52,256 nt of DNA from Streptomyces sp. NK08204 (GCF_020400585.1 NZ_JAINVF010000038.1:1-52256), one strand, 5' to 3'; counted from the first letter of the stretch, positions 26,183 through 34,200 are shown. Numbers and translations are program-made. Notes: generated from the sequence alone by a model not told the origin.

Positions 26183-26685
26183 TCCTCCGTGGACGGCTCG
26201 CACGTCCGGGCCCTCAAAGGGGGGCTCACACCGGACCTTCACCGGTCGACCGCGGCCGCCGGGGCAGCAAGCGCCATGTGATCACCGACCGGCACGGAAC
26301 GCCCCTTGCAGTGTCGGTAACCAGCGGAAACCGTCACGACGTCACCCAGCTCATGCCCCTGCTGGACGCGATCCCCCGCATCCGCGGCCTGGTGGGCAGG
26401 CCACGTCACCGACCACGGCGGCTGTTCGCCGACCGCGGCTACGGCTACGACAAGTACCGGCGCTTCCTCCGCGCTCGCGGCATCACACCCAAGATCGCCC
26501 GCAAAGGCACCGCCCACGGTTCCGGCCTGGGCAGGACCAGGTGGGTCGTCGAGCGCACCTTCGCCTGGCTCCACCAGTTCAAACGCCTGCGGATCCGCTA
26601 TGAGATACGAGCCGACCTCCACCTCGGACTGCTCCAACTCGCCTGCAGCATCATCTGCTTGCGACGACTCCGAACCTCATTCTGA
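26183..26685 (+). pseudogene. IS5-family (IS427-like) transposase remnant with -1 frame change
   Basis: The first frame reads SSVDGSHVRALKGG with the first catalytic aspartate. The continuation AHTGPSPVDRGRRGSKRHVITDRHGTP lies in the -1 frame, the switch being inside a run of six G at 26219-26224. After it the frame is complete: SVTSGNRHDVTQ, LFADRGYGYDKYRRFLRARGI with the second aspartate, and RWVVERTFAWLHQFKRL with the glutamate. It ends at 26685, followed by an IS-end-like ATGATCAG. IS427-group elements often join two ORFs by -1 slippage, so the G-run may be natural. The N-terminal 80 or so residues are missing, so the copy is dead. Confidence 0.8.
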
Positions 26686-26768
26686 AATGATCAGTAAATA
26701 GGTTGGGCCGACCGCCCCCCGCTGGTACCGTCTGAGCAGCCGTGAGAGAACGCGAGGAGGTGAGACCC

Positions 26769-26819
26769 ATGAAGGCTGTATCGGTGTGGGTGCTCCCCCT
26801 TTTCACGGTAGGCGATTGA
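26769..26819 (+). CDS. Putative 16-codon leader peptide upstream of acetyltransferase
   Basis: ATG 26769 opens a 16-codon frame (MKAVSVWVLPLFTVGD) ending at TGA 26817. It is preceded by a very strong ribosome site, GAGGAGG, better than that of most genes in this window. It ends 52 bases before the GNAT start. Its stop lies inside the first of two hairpins, the second of which sits just before the GNAT ribosome site. That arrangement is typical of ribosome-stalling attenuators. I do not recognise the peptide and cannot tell which drug or amino acid it would sense. Confidence 0.55.
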   Translation: MKAVSVWVLPLFTVGD

Positions 26820-26856
26820 CGTAGGTGTCGCCGGAGCGCCACAGACAAGGCACTCC
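26811..26856 (+). promoter_or_regulatory. Two tandem hairpins between leader peptide and GNAT gene
   Basis: Hairpin 1 pairs GGCGA (26811-26815) with TCGCC (26828-26832) and overlaps the leader stop codon. Hairpin 2 pairs GGAGCGCC (26833-26840) with GGCACTCC (26849-26856), seven pairs and one mismatch around an 8-base loop, and ends one base before the GNAT ribosome site. A ribosome stalled in the leader would disturb hairpin 1 and could change access to that site. Confidence 0.5.
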
Positions 26857-26871
26857 TGAGAGGCAATACCT

Positions 26872-27669
26872 ATGCATTCTGTGTACTTCACTTCGGGCGC
26901 GGACAACCACGCGGTCCTGGTCACGCGGGTAGCGGACACGCAGTGGCACGCCGTGGAGGACGACTTGGTGGTCGGCCGCGGTCACGCTTCGCGCCGACCC
27001 GACGGGCGGCTCTTCATCAGCATCGACGCGTGGCATGACGCAGTCTTCGACCGCGTCGCCGAGGTGATGCTGACGGACCTGCCGACACCGCTGTACGCCG
27101 TCGTCGACGAGGCCGACCAGGACTCGACGTCCGCCTGGGAGCGGGCCGGCTTCACTGTTGCACGCCGCGAGTGGGGCTACTTCGTGCCAACCGACCCGGC
27201 GGTTACCGGGCTCGGTACGGTGCGGCCACCGGCGGGCGTGACGATCGTGCCTGCCGGTGAGGCGGAGCAGGGCCCGCTGCGCGCACTGGACAGGTTCATC
27301 CGCTACGAGGTCGAGGCCGCCGTCGGATGGCAGACGATGCCGGCCGAAGTGCTGCCCCGCCCGGCGGGCAGCACCCTGGTCGACCCGTCGAAGTACGCGG
27401 TGGCGCGGCACATGGAGCAGTACGTGGGACTGGTCCGGGTGGCTCCGCTGATCCGGCAGCCACGGATCGGACTGATCGCCGTCCGCGCCGACAGGCACCG
27501 CCGCGGCATCGCCCGGGCATTGCTGGCCCACGCACTGGGTTCGCTGCACCGCTCCGGGACTGCTTCGGCCTGGGCCGAGGTGAACGAGTGCAACGCGGCG
27601 GCCACCGCCCTGTTCGAGGGCGTCGGCGCCCGGCGCACGGGCAGCACGTTGGAGCTGGTCCGCCGCTGA
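26872..27669 (+). CDS. GNAT family N-acetyltransferase
   Basis: This 265-residue protein has its GNAT core in the C-terminal half. The acetyl-CoA loop is RADRHRRGIARALLAHAL, preceded by the RIGLIAVRAD strand and followed by WAEVNECNAAATALFEGVGARRTG. The N-terminal 110 residues look like a degenerate second GNAT-like fold (PLYAVVDEADQDSTSAWERAGF), so it is probably a tandem-domain member. The ribosome site GAGAGG is 8 bases before ATG 26872. The gene is preceded by a leader peptide and hairpins, which suggests inducible expression, for example by a translation inhibitor that it may acetylate. That function is inference. The next gene on the same strand is an IF-1 paralogue. Confidence 0.88.
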   Translation: MHSVYFTSGADNHAVLVTRVADTQWHAVEDDLVVGRGHASRRPDGRLFISIDAWHDAVFDRVAEVMLTDLPTPLYAVVDEADQDSTSAWERAGFTVARREWGYFVPTDPAVTGLGTVRPPAGVTIVPAGEAEQGPLRALDRFIRYEVEAAVGWQTMPAEVLPRPAGSTLVDPSKYAVARHMEQYVGLVRVAPLIRQPRIGLIAVRADRHRRGIARALLAHALGSLHRSGTASAWAEVNECNAAATALFEGVGARRTGSTLELVRR

Positions 27670-27749
27670 CGCTCCGCCATCGCGCCCAAGGGCGCACCGC
27701 ATTCCTTTTCTGCCGACTACACCGTCACAGAACGGAGAAGTGAGAGACC

Positions 27750-27974
27750 ATGACGAAAACAGCAGGGGGCGTAGAAGTCGAGGGCACCGTCACCGAGTGT
27801 CTGCGCAACGCCACCTTCAGGGTGGAGCTCCAGAACGGGCACACGGTGCTCGCCCACATCAGCGGGAAGATCCGGAAGAACTACATCCGGATCCTCCCGT
27901 ACGACCGGGTACTCGTGGAACTCAGCCCCTACGACCTCACCCGCGGCCGGATCCGCTACCGGTACCGGTCGTAG
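27750..27974 (+). CDS. infA: Translation initiation factor IF-1 paralogue
   Basis: The 74-residue product is a complete IF-1: it has the EVEGTVTECLRNATFRVELQNGH beta-barrel start, HISGKIRKNYIRILPYDRVLVELSPYDLTRGRI, and the basic RYRYRS end. IF-1 binds the ribosomal A site during initiation. The housekeeping infA of actinobacteria sits in the ribosomal operon beside rpmJ and rpsM, which are absent here, so this is an additional copy. ATG 27750 has GGAGAAG 10 bases upstream. It follows the GNAT gene by 80 bases on the same strand and may share its transcript. Extra infA genes occur in Streptomyces accessory regions; their role is unknown. Confidence 0.93.
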   Translation: MTKTAGGVEVEGTVTECLRNATFRVELQNGHTVLAHISGKIRKNYIRILPYDRVLVELSPYDLTRGRIRYRYRS

Positions 27975-28513
27975 CAGAAGGAGCTGTCCGGGCCAACTTC
28001 GCAGGAACATCTGACTGATCTCGTAAGGGCCCTCGGGATTCTGCCGTACCGTCAGCCGCAAGGACGATCGTGGGGTCGCTCGCGCGGGGGATCCCCATCG
28101 TCTGTGTGGCCGACGCACTGTGGTGGGAGTTCGGCGATGGTGCAGGCCTGTCGATCGCACGTTCGTCGATCGCTCCGGGCACGCGTGGCAGATGACAAAC
28201 GTACCGCCCTCGGGCGAGCCACGGCCGAGGGACGCACCGACCGACTGCGGGTGGCCGGCCTCGACCTCGTCGTCTCCAACGCCCCACACGAGTGCCCGCG
28301 TCGCATGCCGTTCGAGGGCAAGGTGCTGGCGATCGACGGTGCAGTGGGCAGTCGGGGCGAGCTCGCCCGAGCCATCAACACCGGCTCGGAGGACGGCCGC
28401 AAGGGGACCCGATCACCTCGTGCCCGTTCCCCGCCGGCAGCCTGCTGCGCTCGGCTCGGGTGCGCGGCTACGCCGCGGCTCGCCCGTTGCCGGACGAGTC
28501 CGAAGACCAGAGA
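27975..28513. other. Gap without a convincing gene
   Basis: A plus-strand frame around 28200-28400 includes a mildly protein-like piece (GLDLVVSNAPHECPRRMPFEGKV) but it has no family match that I recognise and no good start. The rest of the 539 bases is shadow sequence. It may be a decayed gene. Confidence 0.4.
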
Positions 28514-28534
28514 GACCCGGCCACCGGCCGGGTC
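28514..28534 (-). terminator. GC-rich perfect hairpin after a small gene
   Basis: GACCCGGCC (28514-28522) and GGCCGGGTC (28526-28534) form a perfect 9-bp stem with a 3-base loop. It starts 7 bases after the stop of the 39-codon minus-strand gene, as expected for its terminator. Confidence 0.65.
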
Positions 28535-28540
28535 CTCCAT

Positions 28541-28660
28541 TCACTGCTTCGTGGGGTCAGTCACAGCTTGTCGCCGAAGCTGACGAAACCGCAGGTACTC
28601 GTTCACGCTGCGAAGCAGATAAAACAGAACCTGCGCCCACGTGTCGAAATCATCGAACAT
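28541..28660 (-). CDS. Small protein of 39 residues, unknown
   Basis: ATG 28660 opens a 39-codon frame, MFDDFDTWAQVLFYLLRSVN then EYLRFRQLRRQAVTDPTKQ, ending TGA 28541. AGGAG lies 10 bases before the start and a perfect hairpin follows the stop. The peptide has an acidic, aromatic start, a hydrophobic helix (WAQVLFYLLRSV) and a basic end, so it may be an amphipathic or peripheral membrane peptide. Composition is less arginine- and proline-rich than shadow frames here. I do not recognise it; it could also be the preserved end of a mobile-element gene. Confidence 0.5.
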   Translation of the reverse strand: MFDDFDTWAQVLFYLLRSVNEYLRFRQLRRQAVTDPTKQ

Positions 28661-28686
28661 CGTGTGACCACTCCTGAGTGGCTATC

Positions 28687-28710
28687 TCCTCACCCTCGAA
28701 GGGGTGAGGA
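28687..28710. repeat. Hairpin upstream of the small gene
   Basis: TCCTCACCC (28687-28695) pairs with GGGTGAGGA (28702-28710) around TCGAAG, a perfect 9-bp stem. A second small CCCC/GGGG hairpin with a CGAA loop follows at about 28715-28726. Such paired hairpins occur at ends of IS200/IS605 elements and in 5' leaders; neither is proven here. Confidence 0.5.
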
Positions 28711-28996
28711 CCCTCCCCCGAAGGGGAAGCGACAGCCGCACTCAACCGCTGAAAGCGGCCCCGCCCGGGACGTTTTGGGCGAGGGAGGGGTGTGCGGTGC
28801 GTCCCTACGTAACTCATGACGCGCCGCCAACCCCGCTGAGTTCCCGATGACGGCACTGAACTTCCGTGCGACGTGGCCCGTTTGAGAACGGGCCCCCTCT
28901 ATGCCAGTACACGGCCCCGGAGGCCAATCACCATGCCCGGGCCTGCTCCGAACCCCGCCTCCGACCACTGGTACAGGCCCCCTCGCGGATGACCCG

Positions 28997-29280
28997 CCGG
29001 CCTCCGCGCCCCCGGCCGCTTTTCCGACAGCGACCCCGTCGGCGGCCGACCCGACGGCCGAGCAGGCAGCGCAGCGCGCACAGACCCGAGCGCGACGAGC
29101 TGCTCGCCGCACTCTGCTCGGTCGGATCGTCGCAGCTCAGCGCGAGGGCTGGATCGGCGAGGTCGAGGGCCTGCAGATCAGCCTGGCCGGCGCTGAGGAG
29201 AAGCTGACCCAGCTCGATCAGCCAACCACCGTGAACCTCGGCATGCCCGCCCTCAGCCGAATCGCCGGGCGCACGGCCAC
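28997..29280 (+). pseudogene. Probable site-specific integrase C-terminal fragment
   Basis: The frame carries a helical, charged tail (RRTLLGRIVAAQREGWIGEVEGLQ, then SLAGAEEKLTQLD) and TTVNLGMPALSRIAGRTA. This resembles the coiled C-terminal end of tyrosine-type integrases or recombinases common on actinobacterial elements. No catalytic domain is present. The frame happens to stay open into the kinase gene that follows, but the composition changes at about 29290 and there is no reason to see one fusion protein. Confidence 0.5.
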
Positions 29281-29392
29281 CACCAACGAACCTGGGCGGC
29301 CCTGGCGCCAGCGGGCAGTAGTTTCAGAGAAAGTCAGCAACAACGACGACCGCAAAGAGGCTCGCCTTGGTCGCCCACTGGATCGGAGAAAG

Positions 29393-30061
29393 ATGCAGCC
29401 CGGACAGCATGAAGAGGTGGCCGACGCCGCAGGGCTTCCGGCACGGCTGCGGCACGTTTTCTGGATCGGTGGCGGGAGTGGCGCAGGCAAGTCGACAACC
29501 GCCCGCCGACTCGCCGATCGCTACGGTTGGCGTCTCTACGCAACCGACGATGTGATGCATGATCACGCTGGGCGGACCACCTCCGAAGAGGCCCCCTACC
29601 TGCACAAGTTCATCGCCATGGACATGGACGAGCGATGGGTGAGCCGGACTCCGGAGGCCATGCTTGAGACGTTCCACTGGTTTCGAGGTGAGGGCTTCGG
29701 TCTGATCATTGAAGATCTCCTCCGCCTGCCGCAGGAGCCATGCGTCATCGTCGAGGGATTCCGGCTGCTGCCGCACCTCGTGAAACCTCTACTTGCTGTT
29801 CCTGAGCACGCCGTCTGGCTTCTTCCCACACCCGATTTCCGTCAGGCCGCCATCCAGAGCCGGTCGGTACCGGGGCAAGGGTTCGTATGGAAGACCAGCG
29901 ATCCCGCAAAGGCCGGCCGCAACATTGCCGAACGTGACCGCATGTTCACAAGACGCCTCGAGGAGGAAACCGAGCGTCTCCAACTTCACACCATCCACGT
30001 CGATACCACGATGACGGAAGACGACCTCGCTGAGCAGGTGACCACCGCGTTCGGACTCTGA
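29393..30061 (+). CDS. P-loop kinase-like protein
   Basis: From ATG 29393 the product is 222 residues. A clear Walker A (WIGGGSGAGKSTTARRLADRYGW, Lys33) is followed by YATDDVMHDHAG, a typical nucleotide/substrate site of shikimate-kinase-like folds. Next come a conserved IVEGFRLLPHLVKPLL region and a RSVPGQGF lid-like loop with basic residues. Actinobacterial homologues are annotated as AAA-family or hypothetical kinases; no substrate is known. GGAG lies only 4 bases before the start, a short spacing. The upstream open frame belongs to an integrase remnant. Lower GC in parts of this gene than in its neighbours suggests transfer. Confidence 0.85.
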   Translation: MQPGQHEEVADAAGLPARLRHVFWIGGGSGAGKSTTARRLADRYGWRLYATDDVMHDHAGRTTSEEAPYLHKFIAMDMDERWVSRTPEAMLETFHWFRGEGFGLIIEDLLRLPQEPCVIVEGFRLLPHLVKPLLAVPEHAVWLLPTPDFRQAAIQSRSVPGQGFVWKTSDPAKAGRNIAERDRMFTRRLEEETERLQLHTIHVDTTMTEDDLAEQVTTAFGL

Positions 30062-30106
30062 TGTCGGCTGGCCCAGCCCAGCTGCGAGCTTGAGAAGCCA
30101 TCTCAT

Positions 30107-30403
30107 GTGGTGAGCCACGGTGACGACGGGCCGGCAGATGACCCTCGGTATCTATTGGGGCTGGATGCGCCGCTTCACGCGACAGACACCCCTCGCGAGG
30201 TTCGGCTTGCCGAGGCCGAGTGCACGGAAGGATGCTGCGGCGCTGTCTACGTGGCCTGGGCCTACTGCCGGCGCCGTGAACTGCTGACGGTTCGCCGGTC
30301 CCGACCGGTTGACTGGCGGTATGGGGCGGATGCTCCGGCGAGCCACAGTGAGCGAGGCCGGCATCATTTCCGACCTCGTTCGCTCACCGGACAAGCCGGC
30401 TGA
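30107..30403 (+). pseudogene. Fragment of a hypothetical protein
   Basis: A 98-codon frame contains RYLLGLDAPLHATDTPREVRLAEAECTEGCCGAVYV, which looks like the middle of a known style of Streptomyces hypothetical protein with a Cys-Cys-Gly turn. After that the translation becomes arginine-rich and shadow-like, so the 3' half has probably decayed or shifted frame. No ribosome site fits GTG 30107. Function unknown. Confidence 0.4.
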
Positions 30404-30427
30404 CACGGAACAGACATCGAGGTGGTC

Positions 30428-30469
30428 CGAACATGACCGCCGTCTCCAGAGAGACGGCGGTCATGTTCG
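30428..30469. terminator. Strong bidirectional terminator
   Basis: A perfect 19-bp inverted repeat runs from 30428 to 30446 and from 30451 to 30469 with the 4-base loop CAGA. It begins with CGAACATGACC and ends with its complement. It lies between the convergent hypothetical fragment and the choice-of-anchor gene, 37 bases from the latter's stop. A stem of this length is the strongest terminator in the window. Confidence 0.85.
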
Positions 30470-30505
30470 CTTATTCCCGATCAGGGAAGAGCGTTCGCGG
30501 ACGCG

Positions 30506-31150
30506 CTAATTGCATGAGCTGCTGTTGCAGCTCTGGCAGCTGTGACAGCACTTGACCTTGACGTCGTCGATGACGGGTCCGTGGGCGCCGCTGATGGTGC
30601 TGGCGAACGTCAGCTTTGTGGACGTGCGGTTGGCCACGAAGGTGAACTGCCGTGTCACGTAGCCCATGTTCGTGCGTGTCTTGCCGCTGACGTCGAAGGT
30701 GAAGTCCTGGAAGTCCTGCCCGTCGATGCGGACGTTGCCCCTCTTCACGGCAGGCCCGCCGTCGGGGTTGCCGGCGAGTGAGTACGTCACGGTGTACTTC
30801 GTGCCGGGCTCTGTCCTGAAGGTCTGGGACAGGACGCCTGCGTTGCCGCCGTTGAGGTCGACGGACTGGCTGCCTTCGGCCGCCTGCCAATAGCCGTCGT
30901 CGACCAGATCGACGCTTCCGCCCTCGACGTGCCACAGGCCCATGTTCTGGCCTGTGAAGAAGGTCGAGAAGGAGTTGGGCGGGGCGGTGGGGGTTTCGAA
31001 GCTGCCGTTGGTGAAGGCGGTGGTGGCAGCCTGGGCCGCCACTGAGTGGGTCGCGTGGGCCCTGTGAGCGGGGGATGCCATGGCGGCGGTGCCGGTAGCG
31101 GCGAGCAGGCCAGCCGTGGTGAGGGCGATGCAGAGGCGCTTGGACAGCAT
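30506..31150 (-). CDS. Secreted choice-of-anchor C / DUF642-like protein with Cys-rich tail
   Basis: The 214-residue product has a Sec signal peptide: basic start, then LCIALTTAGLLAATGTAAMASP with likely cleavage after AMA. The mature part begins FTNGSFETPTAP and contains WHVEGGSVDLVDDGYWQAAEGSQSVDLNG and a jelly-roll-like FTFVANRTSTKLTFAS, the pattern of choice-of-anchor C/DUF642 domains that often bind carbohydrate. The last 16 residues are striking: five cysteines in KCCHSCQSCNSSSCN, which could form disulphides or bind metal outside the cell. GGAGG sits 8 bases before ATG 31150. Monocistronic, ending at a strong terminator. Confidence 0.85.
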   Translation of the reverse strand: MLSKRLCIALTTAGLLAATGTAAMASPAHRAHATHSVAAQAATTAFTNGSFETPTAPPNSFSTFFTGQNMGLWHVEGGSVDLVDDGYWQAAEGSQSVDLNGGNAGVLSQTFRTEPGTKYTVTYSLAGNPDGGPAVKRGNVRIDGQDFQDFTFDVSGKTRTNMGYVTRQFTFVANRTSTKLTFASTISGAHGPVIDDVKVKCCHSCQSCNSSSCN

Positions 31151-31624
31151 GGGAACCTCCGGACGAACGGTACGAGAGGGGCAGAACATCCCCAATTCTT
31201 CATAGAAGGTTCACAATTGCTGCCGATGGACGCGCGGGCATTCGGGTGCAACCGCTCTTTTCAAGGCATGTCAATCAATGTGCCTCCCTACTCGGCGGTC
31301 CCGTCAGGGATGGCGCTGCCGGGAGCGGGCCGCGATGTGTGCGGGCGCAACAGGTCCGGTGGAAACGGTGGTGGGGGTAAGCCGCAGCTGTCCGTACGGT
31401 GACTGCAGGGCTGGGGCAGTTGTCCCGGGGCTGAGGCTGTTCGTGGCCGTGGACAACGACGCTGGGCCAACGCTTGTGCCGTGGACGCGGCGGTCCGCTG
31501 TGCCGACGGGCAAGGCGGTGTTCTGCTCGTTGGTGTGTCGGTCGCGGCGGTGTGCATGACGGTCCGTCAGCTATGACGTCGCTGTCGTGCGTGCTCATTG
31601 ATCTTGGTTGTGGCCGGTTGCTGC
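31151..31624. other. Gap; upstream region of the secreted protein gene
   Basis: The part from 31151 to about 31290 is less GC-rich than its surroundings and probably carries the secreted-protein promoter on the minus strand; a TTGACA is seen near 31266, without a convincing -10. From 31290 to 31624 only shadow frames are present. Confidence 0.45.
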
Positions 31625-32345
31625 TCAGCTGTCCTGGGCGGCGTTCACGTTCCGTAGGAGAGGAGGCTTCATGCGGGAGCCGGGGGTCGGGTCGGCGTCG
31701 ACCTCGACGACCAACTCGGGCCGTACGAGGGTGACGTGCACGGGCTCGCGGGGTCTGCCGGTGAAGACGTCCAACATTCCACGGATGTCCGCCCCTCGCG
31801 GTGCTGCAGCCGGTGTCCCGAAGCCGCCCGACGGAGTCGCAGCATCCCAACGGCAGTGCGCGCGGCACGGCTGCGGAGCTGGTGACCGCACCGGCGATCC
31901 CTTCCTCGGTCTCGCGCACCTGCCCGCACCACCCGCGCACCGAAGGCTGATACGGGCCGTCCAGCCGCTTGAACAGCAGTCGCTCCGTCCCGACCGCCGT
32001 CGAGGTCAGCAACTCCGGACGGTGCCGGGTCGGTGGTCGACGGGCACAGCACCCACCGCGCCGTCAGCCGGCGCTCGACGAACAGCTTCTCCAGTTCCGC
32101 CCGCGCCTCGGGTATGGCCATGCCGTGGCGTCCTCGCCCGCCAACCGCAGCGGGTCGAAGGCCCTGAAAACGGGCGGCCCACTCCGGCGCGAGCCGGGAC
32201 GCCCTGGCGCCGCGCCGCTGCAGCCGGTCCTGCAGACGCCCGAACGCCGGCCGCCCGCCCTCCCACACCACCAACTCTCCGTTTGTGCGAACTCCCGTCG
32301 GTGTCTCGCGGGGCGGCTTGTCGACGATGTCGACCGGCACGGGTG
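31625..32345 (-). pseudogene. ATP-dependent DNA ligase pseudogene
   Basis: Pieces of one ATP-dependent DNA ligase can be followed on the minus strand through several frames. They are NGELVVWEGGRPAFGRLQDRLQRRGA, then DPLRLAGEDATAWPYPRR, then RLLFKRLDGPYQPSVRGW, then VRETEEGIAGAVTSSA, and finally PREPVHVTLVRPELVVEVDADP. These cover the middle and OB-fold domains of Streptomyces LigD-like or stand-alone ligases. The N-terminal domain with the catalytic KxDG lysine is absent and at least three frameshifts occur. It lies right after the MFS exporter's stop. This is a dead gene, probably a former accessory or non-homologous end-joining ligase. Confidence 0.8.
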
Positions 32346-32383
32346 GTTTTGCGTGGAGTCGTGCGCAGGGGCTGCGCTCACCC

Positions 32384-33688
32384 TCAACGCGTGACAACGG
32401 GGACGGATTCGGGCGTGGGTCGGGGAACGTCGCGCATGTGGCGGAGCGGGGAGAAGAACACGAACCAGCCGGCCGCCCAGCAACCGATGAACGCCAGCCA
32501 CAGTACGGGCCGCACCCCAATCAGCGTGCCGAGTACCCCGCCGAGGACGCTGCCGAGCGGCAGCGTGCCCCACACGATCCAGCGCACGGCTGCGTTCATC
32601 CTGCCCATCAGCTCCGGCGGCGTCACCGACTGCCGGTAGCTGACCTGCGCGACGTTGTAGACCATCATGGCGAAGTACGTGATTCCCCAGCCCAGCGGGA
32701 ACAGCAGCACCCCCCAGCCTCGCCAGGCGGCCGCCGCGATGACCTGCGGCGCGCTGAACACCAGCATCGACATCCAGATGATCCGCGCCGAGCCGATACT
32801 CCTGGCGAGCCGGCCGGCGAGCATTCCCCCGGCGATCCCGCCGACAGCGGCGGCCGCCATGACCAGCCCGATCCGCCCGGGACGCACGTGCAGCACCCGG
32901 ACGAGGAAGATCATCGCCAGCGCCGAACTCATCCCGCTGAACAGGTTCGCGGTGCCCGTGCACGCCACGACCTTCCGCAATATCTTGTGCCCGACGACGA
33001 ATCTCAATCCCTCGGCGATCTGGCTCCGCAACGTCTCGCCCTCGCGCCGCGCCGGCGGCGGCTCCTCGCGCGTCCTGATTCCGAGTATCGAGAAGACCGA
33101 GACCATGTAAGAAATCGCGTCGGCCGTCATCGCCCCCGCGGCGCCGAACGCCGTGACCAGTCCCCCGCCCAGGGTGGGTCCCCCCAGCTGCGCGAACGCC
33201 TCGGTGGTCCCCAGCTTGCCGTTGGCGTCCATCTGGAGATCGGCGCGGATCAGCGACGGCACATAACTCTGGTACGCGACGTCGAAGAACACCGTGCACA
33301 CGCCGGCTGCGACAGCGACGACATAGAGCTGCGCCATCGTCACGGCGCCGAGGGCGGCCGTCAGCGGTACCGAGCCGATGATCAGCAGGCGGAGGACGTT
33401 GCAGACGATCATGATGGAACGTTTTGAGCCACGGTCCACGAGCGCGCCCGCGGGCAGTGCGATCAGCGCGAACGCTGCTGTGGTGGCGGCGGTCAGCAGC
33501 CCGACCTGGAACGTGCTCGCCTTGAGGGCGACGACCGCAACCAGCGGCAGTGCGATCTGGGTGACCGCCGACCCCATCTCGCTGACCGTCTGGCCACTCC
33601 ACAGCAGCAGGAAATCCCGCTGACGCCACAGGCTCGGACCATCGGTCTCCGACGCGGCATCCGGCAGGTCCTTCACCACTTCCGTCAC
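32384..33688 (-). CDS. MFS transporter (EntS/MefA-like)
   Basis: The 434-residue protein has twelve membrane helices and the MFS motif A variant LPAGALVDRGSKRSIMI. The N-terminus, SLWRQRDFLLLWSGQTVSEMGSAVTQIALPLVAV, is the standard start of the enterobactin-exporter/macrolide-efflux branch (MFS_3-like). A long basic cytoplasmic loop (RTREEPPPARREGETLRSQ) separates the halves. Such proteins export siderophores or macrolide-type drugs; the substrate here is unknown. GTG 33688 has GGAG 9 bases upstream; the frame is open to 33745, but the extra residues are not family-like. Confidence 0.92.
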   Translation of the reverse strand: MTEVVKDLPDAASETDGPSLWRQRDFLLLWSGQTVSEMGSAVTQIALPLVAVVALKASTFQVGLLTAATTAAFALIALPAGALVDRGSKRSIMIVCNVLRLLIIGSVPLTAALGAVTMAQLYVVAVAAGVCTVFFDVAYQSYVPSLIRADLQMDANGKLGTTEAFAQLGGPTLGGGLVTAFGAAGAMTADAISYMVSVFSILGIRTREEPPPARREGETLRSQIAEGLRFVVGHKILRKVVACTGTANLFSGMSSALAMIFLVRVLHVRPGRIGLVMAAAAVGGIAGGMLAGRLARSIGSARIIWMSMLVFSAPQVIAAAAWRGWGVLLFPLGWGITYFAMMVYNVAQVSYRQSVTPPELMGRMNAAVRWIVWGTLPLGSVLGGVLGTLIGVRPVLWLAFIGCWAAGWFVFFSPLRHMRDVPRPTPESVPVVTR

Positions 33689-33871
33689 CGCACCAACTCC
33701 GCCTCTCAGAGCCACGGCCCGGACTGTGCCGCTGATCAACAACACGCCGACACGGCCCTCCCGGTTCTCGCTGACACCTCCTGGCGCCTCGACCGAGAAC
33801 CGGGCCCAGATCTCACTGAACCGCGCCGGGCCTGATGGAGTCTCGATTCCCTGAGAGGATCAAGTCATGGC

Positions 33872-34200
33872 AAGCTCATCCCCCAACCCGCTGAGCTTCG
33901 TGAGCGTGTGATGCGCGGGGTCACGGAGATCCGTCCGAACTGTCCGACCGAGCGGGTCATGATGGAGGCGGTCATCGCGAAGTTGGGCATCGGCGCGGTG
34001 GAGACGGTGCGGACCTGGGTCCGCAGGGCCGAGGCGGACGCTGGTCAGCGTCCCGGCATCACATCGGAGGAAGCCGCGGCGATCAAGCGGCTGCGGGCCG
34101 AGAACGCCCAACTGCGCCGGGCCGACGACCTTGAAGGCGATATCGGCTTCGTCCGAGGCCGAGCTCGACCGGCCGTCGAAGCGCTCGCAGCGTTCACGGC
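33872..34200 (+). pseudogene. IS3-family orfA remnant
   Basis: The frame reads AELRERVMRGVTEIRPNCPTERVMMEAVIAKLGIGAVETVRTWVRRAEADAGQRPG, then IKRLRAENAQLRR. This is the helix-turn-helix and leucine-zipper of IS3 OrfA. The start is out of frame with the nearest ATG (33867). Near 34130 the reading shifts again and only SSEAELDRPSKR of the end is recognisable. The integrase-encoding orfB is absent. Confidence 0.8.

Noticed and set aside
28687..28726. IS200/IS605 element end with TnpB-type RNA
   Set aside because: Hairpins are present but no TnpA or TnpB protein fragment can be found nearby.
28901..30061. A 386-residue integrase-kinase fusion protein
   Set aside because: The frame is open by chance: the first part is an integrase tail without catalytic domain and the kinase has its own ATG and GGAG at 29385-29395.
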